From contig JBANSL010000009.1 of the NCBI GenBank assembly GCA_037127255.1, forward strand, positions 23,028,475 to 23,092,474: a DNA stretch of 64,000 nucleotides, read 5' to 3'. The translations under genes and the position numbers were made by a program. Origin of the DNA: Persicaria tinctoria (taxonomy: Eukaryota; Streptophyta; Magnoliopsida; Caryophyllales; Polygonaceae). Positions 46,033 through 54,607 of the stretch are shown here, piece after piece; position 1 is the stretch's first letter, and each line of letters opens with the position of its first letter. The notes below the pieces were generated by a model. That model saw nothing but the letters and a program-made list of their open reading frames with translations. It ran no database searches and was not told the DNA's origin.

Positions 46033-46383
46033 ATGGTGACCACCACGGATATATACCGGCGGACGGCAGGTTATCTAGAGTACAAAGTCACATTACTTCG
46101 TTCCACGGAGCCCCGGTGGCCGGAGGAATGCACCTGCAAGCATCCAGCATACCTTCCAGGAAGTTCGTGCGTTATATTTCAGTGCCATATCGAGACGGAC
46201 ACCGACTATACATATCCGCTCGAAATCTATTGTGCGCATTGTTATGACGACAGAGGATTTCCCGAATCGTATTACTTGGATGCAGAGGCGAAAATCGCGA
46301 ATCACATCAGAAGATATTGTCGTTACGACGTTTACGACATCGGGGTTGAGGGCCTATGTGATCATGTTATCCGCAAGCTTTGA
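46033..46383 (+). pseudogene. Cys-rich small protein 1 of the giant element (truncated)
   Basis: 116 codons before a TGA at 46,381; the paralogue at 47,099-47,542 has CGA at this place and the frame continues after the stop with the same pattern. It was thus about 150 residues long. Cysteines in EECTCKHP, SSCVIFQC and IYCAHC suggest a small zinc-binding fold (C-x-C, C-x4-C, C-x2-C). I do not recognise the family and assign no function. TATA box and palindrome cluster P3 lie just upstream. Confidence 0.65.
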
Positions 46384-46484
46384 GCGTTCAACGCAGGGGA
46401 AAGGTATTACGCGTACAACCAAACGAATATTCTCATTTCCATTAATGAGAGGTCATCGGAGGAAATGAGGAATATAGTGAGTAG

Positions 46485-46740
46485 ATATGCGTATGCATTG
46501 TATTTTCATGTGTAAGCTGTTAAACCGTTTCAGTAAATTCTCTCTCGACTCGCCTCGGTGACGCGTATGCGTTGTATTTTCATGTGTAAGCAGTTCAAAT
46601 AGCGTACGAACCGACTTGTTACTCGAACAACACTGTTACAACTACACGACAAACAAACTACTTCACAACCAATACAACTACACGACAAACAAACTACTTC
46701 ACAACCAATACAACTACACGACAAACAAACTACTTCACTC
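46485..46740. repeat. Convergent spacer with short tandem repeats
   Basis: A direct repeat of about 35 bases ending TTTTCATGTGTAAGC at 46,485-46,520 and 46,561-46,596, then about three copies of a 38-bp unit with ACAAACAAACTACTTCACAA (46,630-46,740). It lies between the 3' side of small protein 1 and the 3' side of foldback 5. No gene. Confidence 0.65.
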
Positions 46741-46832
46741 TGAAGTTCACTCTGTTGTATGCAAAACGAACATTGTACCAAAGAAAAATTCTGAACAATG
46801 TTCGTTTTGCATACAACAGATTAAACTTCAGA
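46739..46832 (-). ncRNA. MIR-like foldback locus 5
   Basis: Two arms of 38 bases (46,739-46,776 and 46,795-46,832) pair at 36 positions around an 18-base loop; 26 bases next to the loop pair without mismatch. Read on the minus strand it lies about 60 bp downstream of a TATA box (CTATAAAAA, 46,894-46,902) that belongs to palindrome cluster P4. Size, arm pairing and its own promoter fit a MIR-type gene. Whether it is processed into a small RNA is not known. Confidence 0.65.
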
Positions 46833-46893
46833 AGGCTCTATCTAGCCATTGAATCTGCGGAGGATCTACACAAAAAGGGTTGCATTCCACCGC

Positions 46894-47036
46894 TTTTTAT
46901 AGCTACTGGGACACCGCATGGCCAGGCGGTGATACCTACCGCACGACCATACGGTGATACCCACCGCATGGCCACACGGTGAAAACACCGCCTGTGTATG
47001 CAGTGTATCTGCATTCCGTTCCAACCGGCTATAAAT
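46894..47036. promoter_or_regulatory. Divergent promoter with palindrome cluster P4
   Basis: Four 20-bp sites (46,912, 46,937, 46,962, 46,986). Minus-strand TATA box CTATAAAAA (46,894-46,902) faces foldback 5. Plus-strand TATAAAT (47,030-47,036) faces small protein 2. Confidence 0.75.
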
Positions 47037-47098
47037 CATGGCGTCCACCCAAGTGCGGCAGGAACCACCACGGCTGTCCATCTAATCCCAAAATCAAA

Positions 47099-47542
47099 AT
47101 GGTAAACACTTTAGACACATATCGGCGAACGGCAGGTTATCTCAAGTACAATGTTACATTAATTCGTTGCACGGAGCCACGGTGGCCGGAGGAATGCAAC
47201 TGCAGGCATCCAGCATATATTCCGGGATATTCGTGCGTAATCCTACAGTGTCAATTCCAGACAGACACTGACGTACCATATCCGATCGAGTTTTCTTGTG
47301 CGCATTGTTATGACGATAGGGGATTTCCCGACTCGTATTACTTAGATGCAGAGGCGCGTATTGCGAATCACATTAGAAGATATTGTTTGTACGATGTTTA
47401 CATGTTCGAGGCTGATGACCTAAATGAGCATGTTATACGGAAGCTGCGATCATTCAACGCAGGAGAAAGGCACTACGCGTTCAACCAAATGAATATTTTC
47501 ATTTCCATTAATGAGAGGCCATCAGACGAAGGTAGTGATTAG
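47099..47542 (+). CDS. Cys-rich small protein 2 of the giant element
   Basis: 147 codons. I chose the ATG at 47,099 because it matches the start of the paralogue at 46,033 and lies 63 bp after a TATA box; a longer in-frame start at 46,979 would lie upstream of the TATA box. Pattern: DTYRRTAGYLKYNVTLIR, then EECNCRHP, YSCVILQC, FSCAHCYDD and ANHIRRYC. Eight or so conserved Cys/His suggest metal binding. Intact, unlike its sister. Function unknown. Confidence 0.65.
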   Translation: MVNTLDTYRRTAGYLKYNVTLIRCTEPRWPEECNCRHPAYIPGYSCVILQCQFQTDTDVPYPIEFSCAHCYDDRGFPDSYYLDAEARIANHIRRYCLYDVYMFEADDLNEHVIRKLRSFNAGERHYAFNQMNIFISINERPSDEGSD

Positions 47543-47544
47543 AC

Positions 47545-47928
47545 ATGCATTACCAAGTATGTAGTGTAATGTGCATCAAACTTTGTTTCCTAAGAATCTT
47601 TGTATTTTCATTCCTAATCAGTTCACCCGTTTAATAAAATTATGTTTCGAATCCCGATCGGTGATTTATATGACATATTACTTCACATGTGCCAAGGAAA
47701 ATAGGAATTATGTTGAAAATAGGAAACCAATAACACAAATAGCGATCCAACTGATTATTCAAACAACATTGTTACAACTAGACGACAAACAAACTACTAC
47801 ACAACAAACATTAACAACAACTTCATGTCACTGCAACAAACGAACGACTACACAACCAACAATAACAACAACTTCATCACACTGACACATACAAACGACT
47901 ACACATAAGTCGGATAAACACATAAATC
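47545..47928. other. Convergent spacer between small protein 2 and the BED gene
   Basis: AT-rich 3' sequence with repeats of GACAAACAAACTACTACACA type (47,780-47,910), like the spacer at 46,630-46,740. AATAAA at 47,632 may be a poly(A) signal for small protein 2. No coding frame. Confidence 0.5.
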
Positions 47929-48117
47929 CTAGATCTCGTCGGCATGCTTGTTGTTGATGTGCCTCTTAAGATGACCGTGCTGCAGGTTGTTGGTTACGGT
48001 GTAGCGATGGCCGCAGTGACGGCACGTTGCAGTGAAAGCGATGCCTCCAAGCGGCTCCTTCTTGTAGTGCCTGGTGAACATGTCTTCACGGGGAATTGGC
48101 CTTTGTTCGGACGACAT
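47929..48117 (-). CDS. BED-type zinc-finger mini-protein
   Basis: 62 codons, almost wholly one BED finger: an aromatic lead (MFTRHYKK), then CRHC, then HLKRHINNKH, giving C-x2-C-x17-H-x4-H. BED fingers bind DNA and are common in transposases and in insulator or promoter-binding proteins. The ATG at 48,117 was chosen because a TATA box (CTATAAATAG on the minus strand, 48,170-48,180) lies upstream of it but overlaps the longer frame that starts at 48,204. It shares palindrome cluster P5 with the coiled-coil gene. A natural candidate for binding the 20-bp palindromes, by inference only. Confidence 0.7.
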   Translation of the reverse strand: MSSEQRPIPREDMFTRHYKKEPLGGIAFTATCRHCGHRYTVTNNLQHGHLKRHINNKHADEI

Positions 48118-48169
48118 TATCGGTGGGGGTGTCTCCGGCGGTGGTGTGTTTCCGGCGCCGGGTATGGTC

Positions 48170-48373
48170 CTATTTATAGACTCGGTCACACCGCTTATTG
48201 ACATAGGGTATTACATACCGTATGTCCATGCGGTATATACCGCATGAACATACGGTACAGAGTACCGCCTGTGCATGCGGTATTTTAGACCGCCTGTCCA
48301 TGCGGTATTGTATACCGCCTGTGCATGCGGTATTGTATACCGCATGGAAAAGCGGTGCCTGAAACCTATATAA
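48170..48373. promoter_or_regulatory. Divergent promoter with palindrome cluster P5
   Basis: Six good 20-bp sites (48,216, 48,238, 48,263, 48,288, 48,313, 48,338) spaced 22-25 bp, plus a half site near 48,188. TATA boxes at both edges: minus strand 48,170-48,180 for the BED gene, plus strand TATATAA 48,367-48,373 for the coiled-coil gene. Confidence 0.8.
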
Positions 48374-48408
48374 CCCGGGGTCTCTGGCCACTATCCACAC
48401 ACCTCAAC

Positions 48409-48645
48409 ATGTCGGACAACAGCGGAGAAAGCTCAAGCAACGACATAATACGTCAAGGCACGATGGAAGAGTTTGAGGCGGTTCTATACACTGGTAGTCC
48501 GCGGTCAAAGACGGTGGAGGCGATGATAAAGAGACTACGTGATGAAAATCGGTCGCTCCTGGTCGAAAACCAACAAGCCCGTTGGCGGATTGATATCCTG
48601 GAAAGTCAAGTTGCAGTTCTGGAAGAGGAAAAAAAGCTCTTGTAA
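48409..48645 (+). CDS. Coiled-coil mini-protein
   Basis: 78 codons. The ATG at 48,409 lies 36 bp after the TATA box. Acidic, Ser-rich N-terminus (MSDNSGESSSNDII), then a heptad pattern from about residue 35 to the end (AMIKRLRDENRSLL, LESQVAVLEEEKKLL), like a leucine zipper without a basic region. Likely to dimerise, perhaps with the BED protein or the transposase. No family recognised. Confidence 0.65.
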   Translation: MSDNSGESSSNDIIRQGTMEEFEAVLYTGSPRSKTVEAMIKRLRDENRSLLVENQQARWRIDILESQVAVLEEEKKLL

Positions 48646-48997
48646 TGAAGCTCGATCAAGCTACTGTGCGTAACACTTGAGCATTAGGGTCATTTGTATT
48701 TCGTTGCTTGTAATTTTATAAAGTTCGTTTCGAATCATGATATTGAACGTTGGGTACGGAAATACTATTCAAATTTGACAACGATCTGCAACGGTAACAA
48801 ACCCTCAAATCCACACAAACACATGACCTACGTAATCCGATATCGAATAATCAACTACTCCACAAAAAACAATCCAAACTACTGCACAAAACAAATCCAA
48901 ACTACCAACTACTACACAAATAGTCATCTACCCGCAAACAGAACAACCACATACATCATCCCAGATTGCACCGTCACGGTGGGGCAGGCCCCCAAAA
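48646..48997. other. Convergent spacer between the coiled-coil gene and the mobile-domain gene
   Basis: No frame. It carries CAACTACTCCACAAAA-type repeats at 48,850-48,930, resembling the other two convergent spacers of the element. Confidence 0.5.
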
Positions 48998-49884
48998 TTA
49001 CTCATAGATGCGAGTGAGGTGTGCCGGAGTCAACTCCACTCCAAGCTGCCTGAGTCGCAGAATCTCCAACCCAGCCGCATGATGGCGCTGCTCAATAATG
49101 GTCGGCGGGGGTGGCGACGGCGGGTGTGGCGGCGGCGTGCTGGGCGGCGGCGGGGGTCGCGACGGCGGGGGTGGCGGCGGTGGGATGATGGGCTGGTGTC
49201 GAGGAGTGTCAGGAAGTAGGTATGGATGACTATGGCGGTGAAACCACTCCAGATAGTCATCGGCCACGCCATATGGGTACTCTTCAGAGGTCCGTGGCAA
49301 CTCCTCCATGGGGAAAAGATGATCGAACCTGTGCGCCCAGTGGTTGTCAGCTGGGTGGAAGGTCGCCTCCTTCTTGCACTTGGCGGACTTCGGTCTGAGC
49401 ACTACGGCAGGCCTGATTGGATCAGCGGAAATGTGCTGAACCCGACCAAACTGTCACAGCACACGCTCCGGCATATACGGCTCCTCCTCGAACAACCACC
49501 GAATGGTGCCCCTATATCTCGAAAGACGCAGATCTCCATCAAAATCCAAGTGTCTACCAAATGGCATGAACTCGATCTGCAATGGAATAGAAATTGTTAT
49601 TACGACTACAATCTGGTATATAGTATGACAAATGTAAGTGCGGATATAAATTGTGTTCGTACCTCGTCGATTGTCATCTAATCCAGCCTCCGCCGCAGAA
49701 CATCCAGTCGCTCGATGCGAGGCCTATCATCCCGGGTGACCGTACTGGAAAATGGTGTCGCCCCCAGGACGTACCTCACCCCGCGCCGCGGGTCCCGAGC
49801 TAACCTCCGATCGAGCGTCATGCCGGGCTTGAACACCGGAAAATGCAACCATATCCACAACTACAAAGGAACAATACTATCAGC

Positions 49885-49900
49885 AACATAGCCATTATAA
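49885..49900. repeat. Target-site duplication of LINE 1 (left copy)
   Basis: AACATAGCCATTATAA, repeated at 54,592-54,607. Confidence 0.92.
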
Positions 49901-49938
49901 CGGGGTGTGGTGTCCTATTCGACAGTCCGTAGCTTGGA

Positions 49939-51057
49939 GTGGTTGCTGGTGGTATGGTGTCCTATTCGACAGTCCGTAGCTTTGCTGAGTCTGAATGGAA
50001 GGCTGCTAGTCCGAAAGTTTTGCAGAAGAATAACGGGGTGTTTGTTTTCAGGTTCAGTTCTGAGGAGAGTCTGAATTGGGTCCTAAGCAGGGGGCCTTGG
50101 CATGTCCAAGGTTCCAAGCCGCTTATCTTGAAAAAATGGAACCCGGGCATGCCGATCTCTTGGTGTGCGTTTGATAGGATTCCTTGTTGGGTCTGTCTTC
50201 CGGATTTGGAGCCAACGCTTTTCACTAGTACAAATCTCAGCAGGCTTGGCTGCTCGATAGGCTCTCCTGTCTGTATTGATGAGAAAACAGCCTTAGGAGA
50301 CAGGATTTCTTATGCTAGAATGCTGGTCGAGGTTTCAGTGAAAGAGTCGTGTATCGACCAAATTGAGATTGAGAACACGGATGGCTCTAAATATTTTCAC
50401 AAAGTTTTTTTTGAATGGATGCCGTCTAGATGCCTTTTCTGTAACAGCTTTGGGCACTCGGATGCTAGGTGTGCCAAACAGATTCCGAATGCGAAGATAG
50501 GAAGGCTGGAATGGAGACCGAAGAAGGCATCGAGCTGCGAGAAAGCAACTGCTAAGGACAATGCCAGTAACGGAGAAAACAGTCTTGGCTTGGAGACTGA
50601 TCAGGCGAAGATTAACAACACAGGCCAGGGTGGGTTAGCTGAGGCAACAGAGGCTGTTTTGAGAGCTGAGAATGCGGTCAGTGTAGGGAACAAGGTAATC
50701 GATCCTGGAGTAGCAGCGGGGGATTCCAGCAGGGGCGATTGCTCCCGACAGGAGGGCTTCCTTGCTTCAGCTAGTGCTAAGGTTGTTCAAGGGGCAGATG
50801 ATAATCAATATGAAACAAATTCTCAGGCTGGCTGGAGCAATGCGGTTAACAGGAAATCAGGTAAGTCTCCGGGATCGGCGAGCAAAGGTGCTAAGGGGAA
50901 GAATTTGGATCAGACAGAAGGGGAACCTATTATTTCTAAGTCTATTTTCGACGCTCTCAGTGTTGAGGAGGAAGTAGTGTGTCCGGACAGAGTTACCAAC
51001 AGTTCAGCAATTCCAGCTAGTGAGGGTAGCACTCACGACCAGAGTTTTCATGGATAA
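49939..51057 (+). CDS. LINE ORF1: DUF4283 and CCHC nucleic-acid-binding protein (5'-truncated)
   Basis: 372 codons. A DUF4283-type region (VRSFAESEWKAASPKVL, LNWVLSRGPWHV, SWCAFDRIPCWVCLPDL) is followed by a zinc knuckle CLFCNSFGHSDARC and a low-complexity tail. The N-terminal part of DUF4283 is missing because of the truncation, so the listed start is only the first ATG. The stop overlaps the start of ORF2 by eight bases. Confidence 0.8.
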   Translation: MVAGGMVSYSTVRSFAESEWKAASPKVLQKNNGVFVFRFSSEESLNWVLSRGPWHVQGSKPLILKKWNPGMPISWCAFDRIPCWVCLPDLEPTLFTSTNLSRLGCSIGSPVCIDEKTALGDRISYARMLVEVSVKESCIDQIEIENTDGSKYFHKVFFEWMPSRCLFCNSFGHSDARCAKQIPNAKIGRLEWRPKKASSCEKATAKDNASNGENSLGLETDQAKINNTGQGGLAEATEAVLRAENAVSVGNKVIDPGVAAGDSSRGDCSRQEGFLASASAKVVQGADDNQYETNSQAGWSNAVNRKSGKSPGSASKGAKGKNLDQTEGEPIISKSIFDALSVEEEVVCPDRVTNSSAIPASEGSTHDQSFHG

Positions 51058-54000
51058 ATTGAAACTTGCTGCTTGGAATATAAAGGGTATTAAAGACCCG
51101 GTTAAGAATAATATTATTACTAGTTTTTGCTTTGATAATGATATTAGTATGATTGGGCTGTTGGAGACTAAACTGGTAGCTAAGAATTTTGAGGATGTCA
51201 GAATCCGGTTAATGCATGACTGGAAGGTTTGTGTGAATGGGAGCAGAGAAGAGAAAGGGAGGATATGGGTTACTTGGAACCCGAATGTATATAGTGTTGA
51301 TATAGTCTATGTTAAAGAGCAATACATCCATTGCCTAGTCGAATCTGCTGATCACCAGTTCAAGTTTGCTGCTACCTTCGTCTATGCCTACAACACTAAG
51401 GCTGAGAGAGCTCAGCTGTGGTCCGACCTGAAGAGCATTGCCGACCAGACTCCTATACCTTGGGTAGTGCTTGGTGATCTAAATTGCATTTTGAATATGG
51501 ATGAGAAATGGCCACAGAACAAAGCGCAGGGGGATGAATTTCTTGAACTACAAACTGTGCTTGATGAATGCAGCATATTTGATCTTCCTTACACTGGGGC
51601 TGAGCTTACGTGGAGTAATAAACAGATTGGAGATGCTCGTATTGACCGTAAGCTTGATAGAGTGCTTGTTAATGGGGAATGGATGGACAGTTTCGAAAAC
51701 ACGAAAGCTTTTTTTGATACCCCTTTGTTCTCTGACCACTCTCCAGCTGTAGTGCTTCTCAGAAATATTGAGAACAAGCGTCGTTATCCGTTTAAATACA
51801 AGAACTTCTGGGGAAAGGAAAGAGAGTTTGAAGCCATTGTTCGAGCAGCTTGGACAGAGGATTTTCCCGGCTCTAGACAATTCAAACTGGCTAAGAAGCT
51901 TAAAAATGTGAAGGAGGCTCTCAAACCTTGGGACAAAGCCAGGTTTCCCGAGCTCCAAACTGAGATTAGCCTGAACAAGAGTTCATTGCAAGAGCTGCAG
52001 CTCCGATTGCGCACTGAAAAAGGCAATGCTCAGCTGATGATTGATACAGCTGCTGCTGAAACTACCCTTAGGAAGAATGTGGCTCGGCTGATCAGTCTTC
52101 ACTGGCTCACAATGGGCGAAGAAACGTCTTCCATCTTCTATAGAAATGTCAAGGAGAGGCAAGCTCGCAACGCGATCTTGAACATGTGCGACAGCTCAGG
52201 GCGTAAGCTGGAAGACGAGGATGCCATCCGTGCTCACATCTTGGGTTTCTTCACGGAGCTACTTTCTACTAGTTATGTGAGTGTGAATGGCCTGAATACA
52301 CCACCGGGTGCTGAATTTGACTGCTCTATAGCTGAGGACCTTGCTCGGATCCCTTCTTATGATGAAATTAGGAGAAAAATGTGGTCAATAGGAGCTAACA
52401 AATCGCCAGGGCCGGACGGTTTTGGAAGCCAATTCTTCAAAGACGCTTGGCGCATCGTGGGTGTGGATACATGTGAAGCTATCTGGGAAATCTTTAGAAA
52501 TGGGAAGGTACTCAAGCAGTTCAATGCTACATTTATTTCCCTCATCCCGAAAGTATCTAATCCCACCCTTGTGAAAGACTTGAGACCGATCTCTTGCTGC
52601 AATACGATCCTAAAGGTGGTCACTAAGATCATAGCTGGGAGGATTAAAGACTTGTTGGGTGATGTCATCTCGGACAGTCAAGGTGCTTTTGTCCCCGGCA
52701 GGTCGATTGCTCACAACTCCGCTGTTGCCACTGAGATCGTCTATGGTTATGGCACGAAACGTGGATCTCCTCGCTGCACGATAAAGGTGGATCTACAAAA
52801 GGCGTACGACTACTTGAGCTGGGATTTCATAGCTCAAACGCTCTACTACTTTAAGCTGCCTGAGAAGATTATTCAGCTGATTCTGGAGTGTGTGACCACG
52901 CTTACTTTTTCTATCCTTATTAATGGATCACCGGAAGGGTTCTTTCATGGGAGAAGGGGGTTAAGGCAAGGGGATCCTCTCTCCCCTTATTTGTTTGTAT
53001 TATGCATGGAGATTCTGAGTAGAAAGCTGCATCTTGCGACATCTAAACCTGGGTTCAGATTTCATCCCAAATGCAAGGTATTACAGCTATCTCATCTAGC
53101 ATTCGCAGACGACCTCCTTATTTTCTGTCATGGTGATCTGCAATCGGTTAGAATCATTAAGGATTGCCTTGATGACTTCTTTAATGTGTCCGGTTTGAGA
53201 GCTAATGTTGACAAGAGTACTGTCTATGTTGCTGGCTGTTCTGATGCGTTGGCTGATGGAATTGTTGCTCAGCTTGGGTTTGTGAAAGGCTCCTTACCAG
53301 TAAAGTACTTGGGCACCCCGTTAAGCTCGAGGAAAATCCGGGTTCATGAATATGATGATTTATATAGTCGACTCAGCAAGGTTATCAACAATTGGGCAAC
53401 GAGGAACCTCTCCTACGCTGGTCGACTACAGCTGCTCAAGTCGGCTTGTTTTGGCATCAATACGTTTTGGAGCCAAGCTCAATTGCTCCCTAAGAGAGTC
53501 ATCGATACCATTGAAGGTATGATGAAACGCTTCTTGTGGAGTGGCAACTTGGAAGGTAAACGTCATCTCGTTGCTTGAGATGAAGTCACCAAGCCCATTT
53601 GTGAAGGTGGGTTAGGTATCCGTGATCTACAAACCTGGAACAGCTGTGTTTTTGCTAAACTCTTTGGCGACATTGCTCTGCAAAGACAAGGTATCTGGCT
53701 GCGTTGGTGTACAGCTAACCATTTGGGTGATGCTCAGCTTTGGGAAATCAGTCCGAGAAAGGATGATATGTGGCTATGGTTGGGGATTGTGAGGATAAAG
53801 GAGAAGTTTCGCCTTGCACTCACCCCTCCTAACAGTAACAGCTTGTCATCCCTTGATTCGGTTCTTAACGATTCAGGAGGTGTTTCGTGCGCTAAGTTGT
53901 ATGAATTGCTGAGAACCCGAAGTCAAGAAGTCGATTGGGGAGGAATGATATGGGAGCGGCCTGTTTGCAGAAAATGGAGCTTCATTACTTGGTTAGCGAT

Positions 54001-54409
54001 GAAGAATCGGCTTCAAACTGGCCACATCACTAAACATTGGCTTGGTGAGGAGGGAGCTACTTGTAAGCTGTGCAATGAGGAGGAAGAGACCATCGACCAC
54101 CTGTGGTTCTGCTGCCCAAAGATTGTGGCTATCCAACAGATTGTCTTCAACTGGGCTGGGATATCTAGCCGGTTTGTATCTCTTAGAGAAGGGCTGGATT
54201 GGTTTGCATCCGGGCCAAGCAAATATCGGAAGAAAAAAGTGTTCAAGACAAGAATTCTTTGCTTTCAAGCACTTATTTATCATACTTGGCGTGCTCGGAA
54301 TAGCTTAATATTTAGCCAAGAACCTTTTGATATTACTAGGTGTGCTAGTCTTATAATTGCTAGCTGTCGATCCCGGTTATCCATCAAGCGACAGTCCGCT
54401 AATGGGTAA
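51050..54409 (+). pseudogene. LINE ORF2: endonuclease and reverse transcriptase, one premature stop
   Basis: An APE-type endonuclease comes first (LAAWNIKGIKDP, GLLETKL, LGDLNCIL, SDHSPAVV), then an L1-type reverse transcriptase (SPGPDGFGSQFFKDAW, RPISCCNTILKVVTKI, QGAFVPGRSIAHN, active site FADD near residue 686) and a C-terminal zinc-binding region (CKLCNEEEETIDHLWFCC). There is no RNase H. A TGA at 53,576-53,578 interrupts it where related proteins have Trp (HLVAWDE-like context); the frame continues unbroken to 54,409. The start ATG at 51,050 overlaps the ORF1 stop. Confidence 0.85.
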
Positions 54410-54591
54410 CCCGGATCGAATTGGGTCTTTGGTAGGAGTAGACGTTGTCTAGAGATTTTGGAGGATTGTTTTTTGAGGCATAGGGGGACTTTGGTATAGT
54501 TTCTCACTCCCTCTTACGTAAGACCCTTTGTATGGTCTTACCCTTTTGTACATTTTGGTTTATTACCACAGCTATATATTTACCAATTCAG

Positions 54592-54607
54592 AACATAGCC
54601 ATTATAA
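54592..54607. repeat. Target-site duplication of LINE 1 (right copy)
   Basis: AACATAGCCATTATAA, identical to 49,885-49,900. Confidence 0.92.

Larger units (their letters stand above)
49901..54591 (+). mobile_element. LINE 1: 5'-truncated L1-like element in intron 3 of the PMD gene
   Basis: 4691 bp between 16-bp target duplications. It lacks a 5' untranslated region and the start of the ORF1 domain. Its first 80 bases contain a direct repeat of TCCTATTCGACAGTCCGTAG (49,912 and 49,959), a sign of template switching at the 5' junction. The 3' end GCTATATATTTACC plus a few bases is shared with the deleted LINE around the giant element. Orientation is opposite to the host gene. Confidence 0.9.

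Noticed and set aside
40771..48357. CRISPR-like array because of short repeats with variable spacing
   Set aside because: The repeats are palindromes with variable centres and irregular spacing inside a plant transposon. No cas genes and no unique spacers of constant length.
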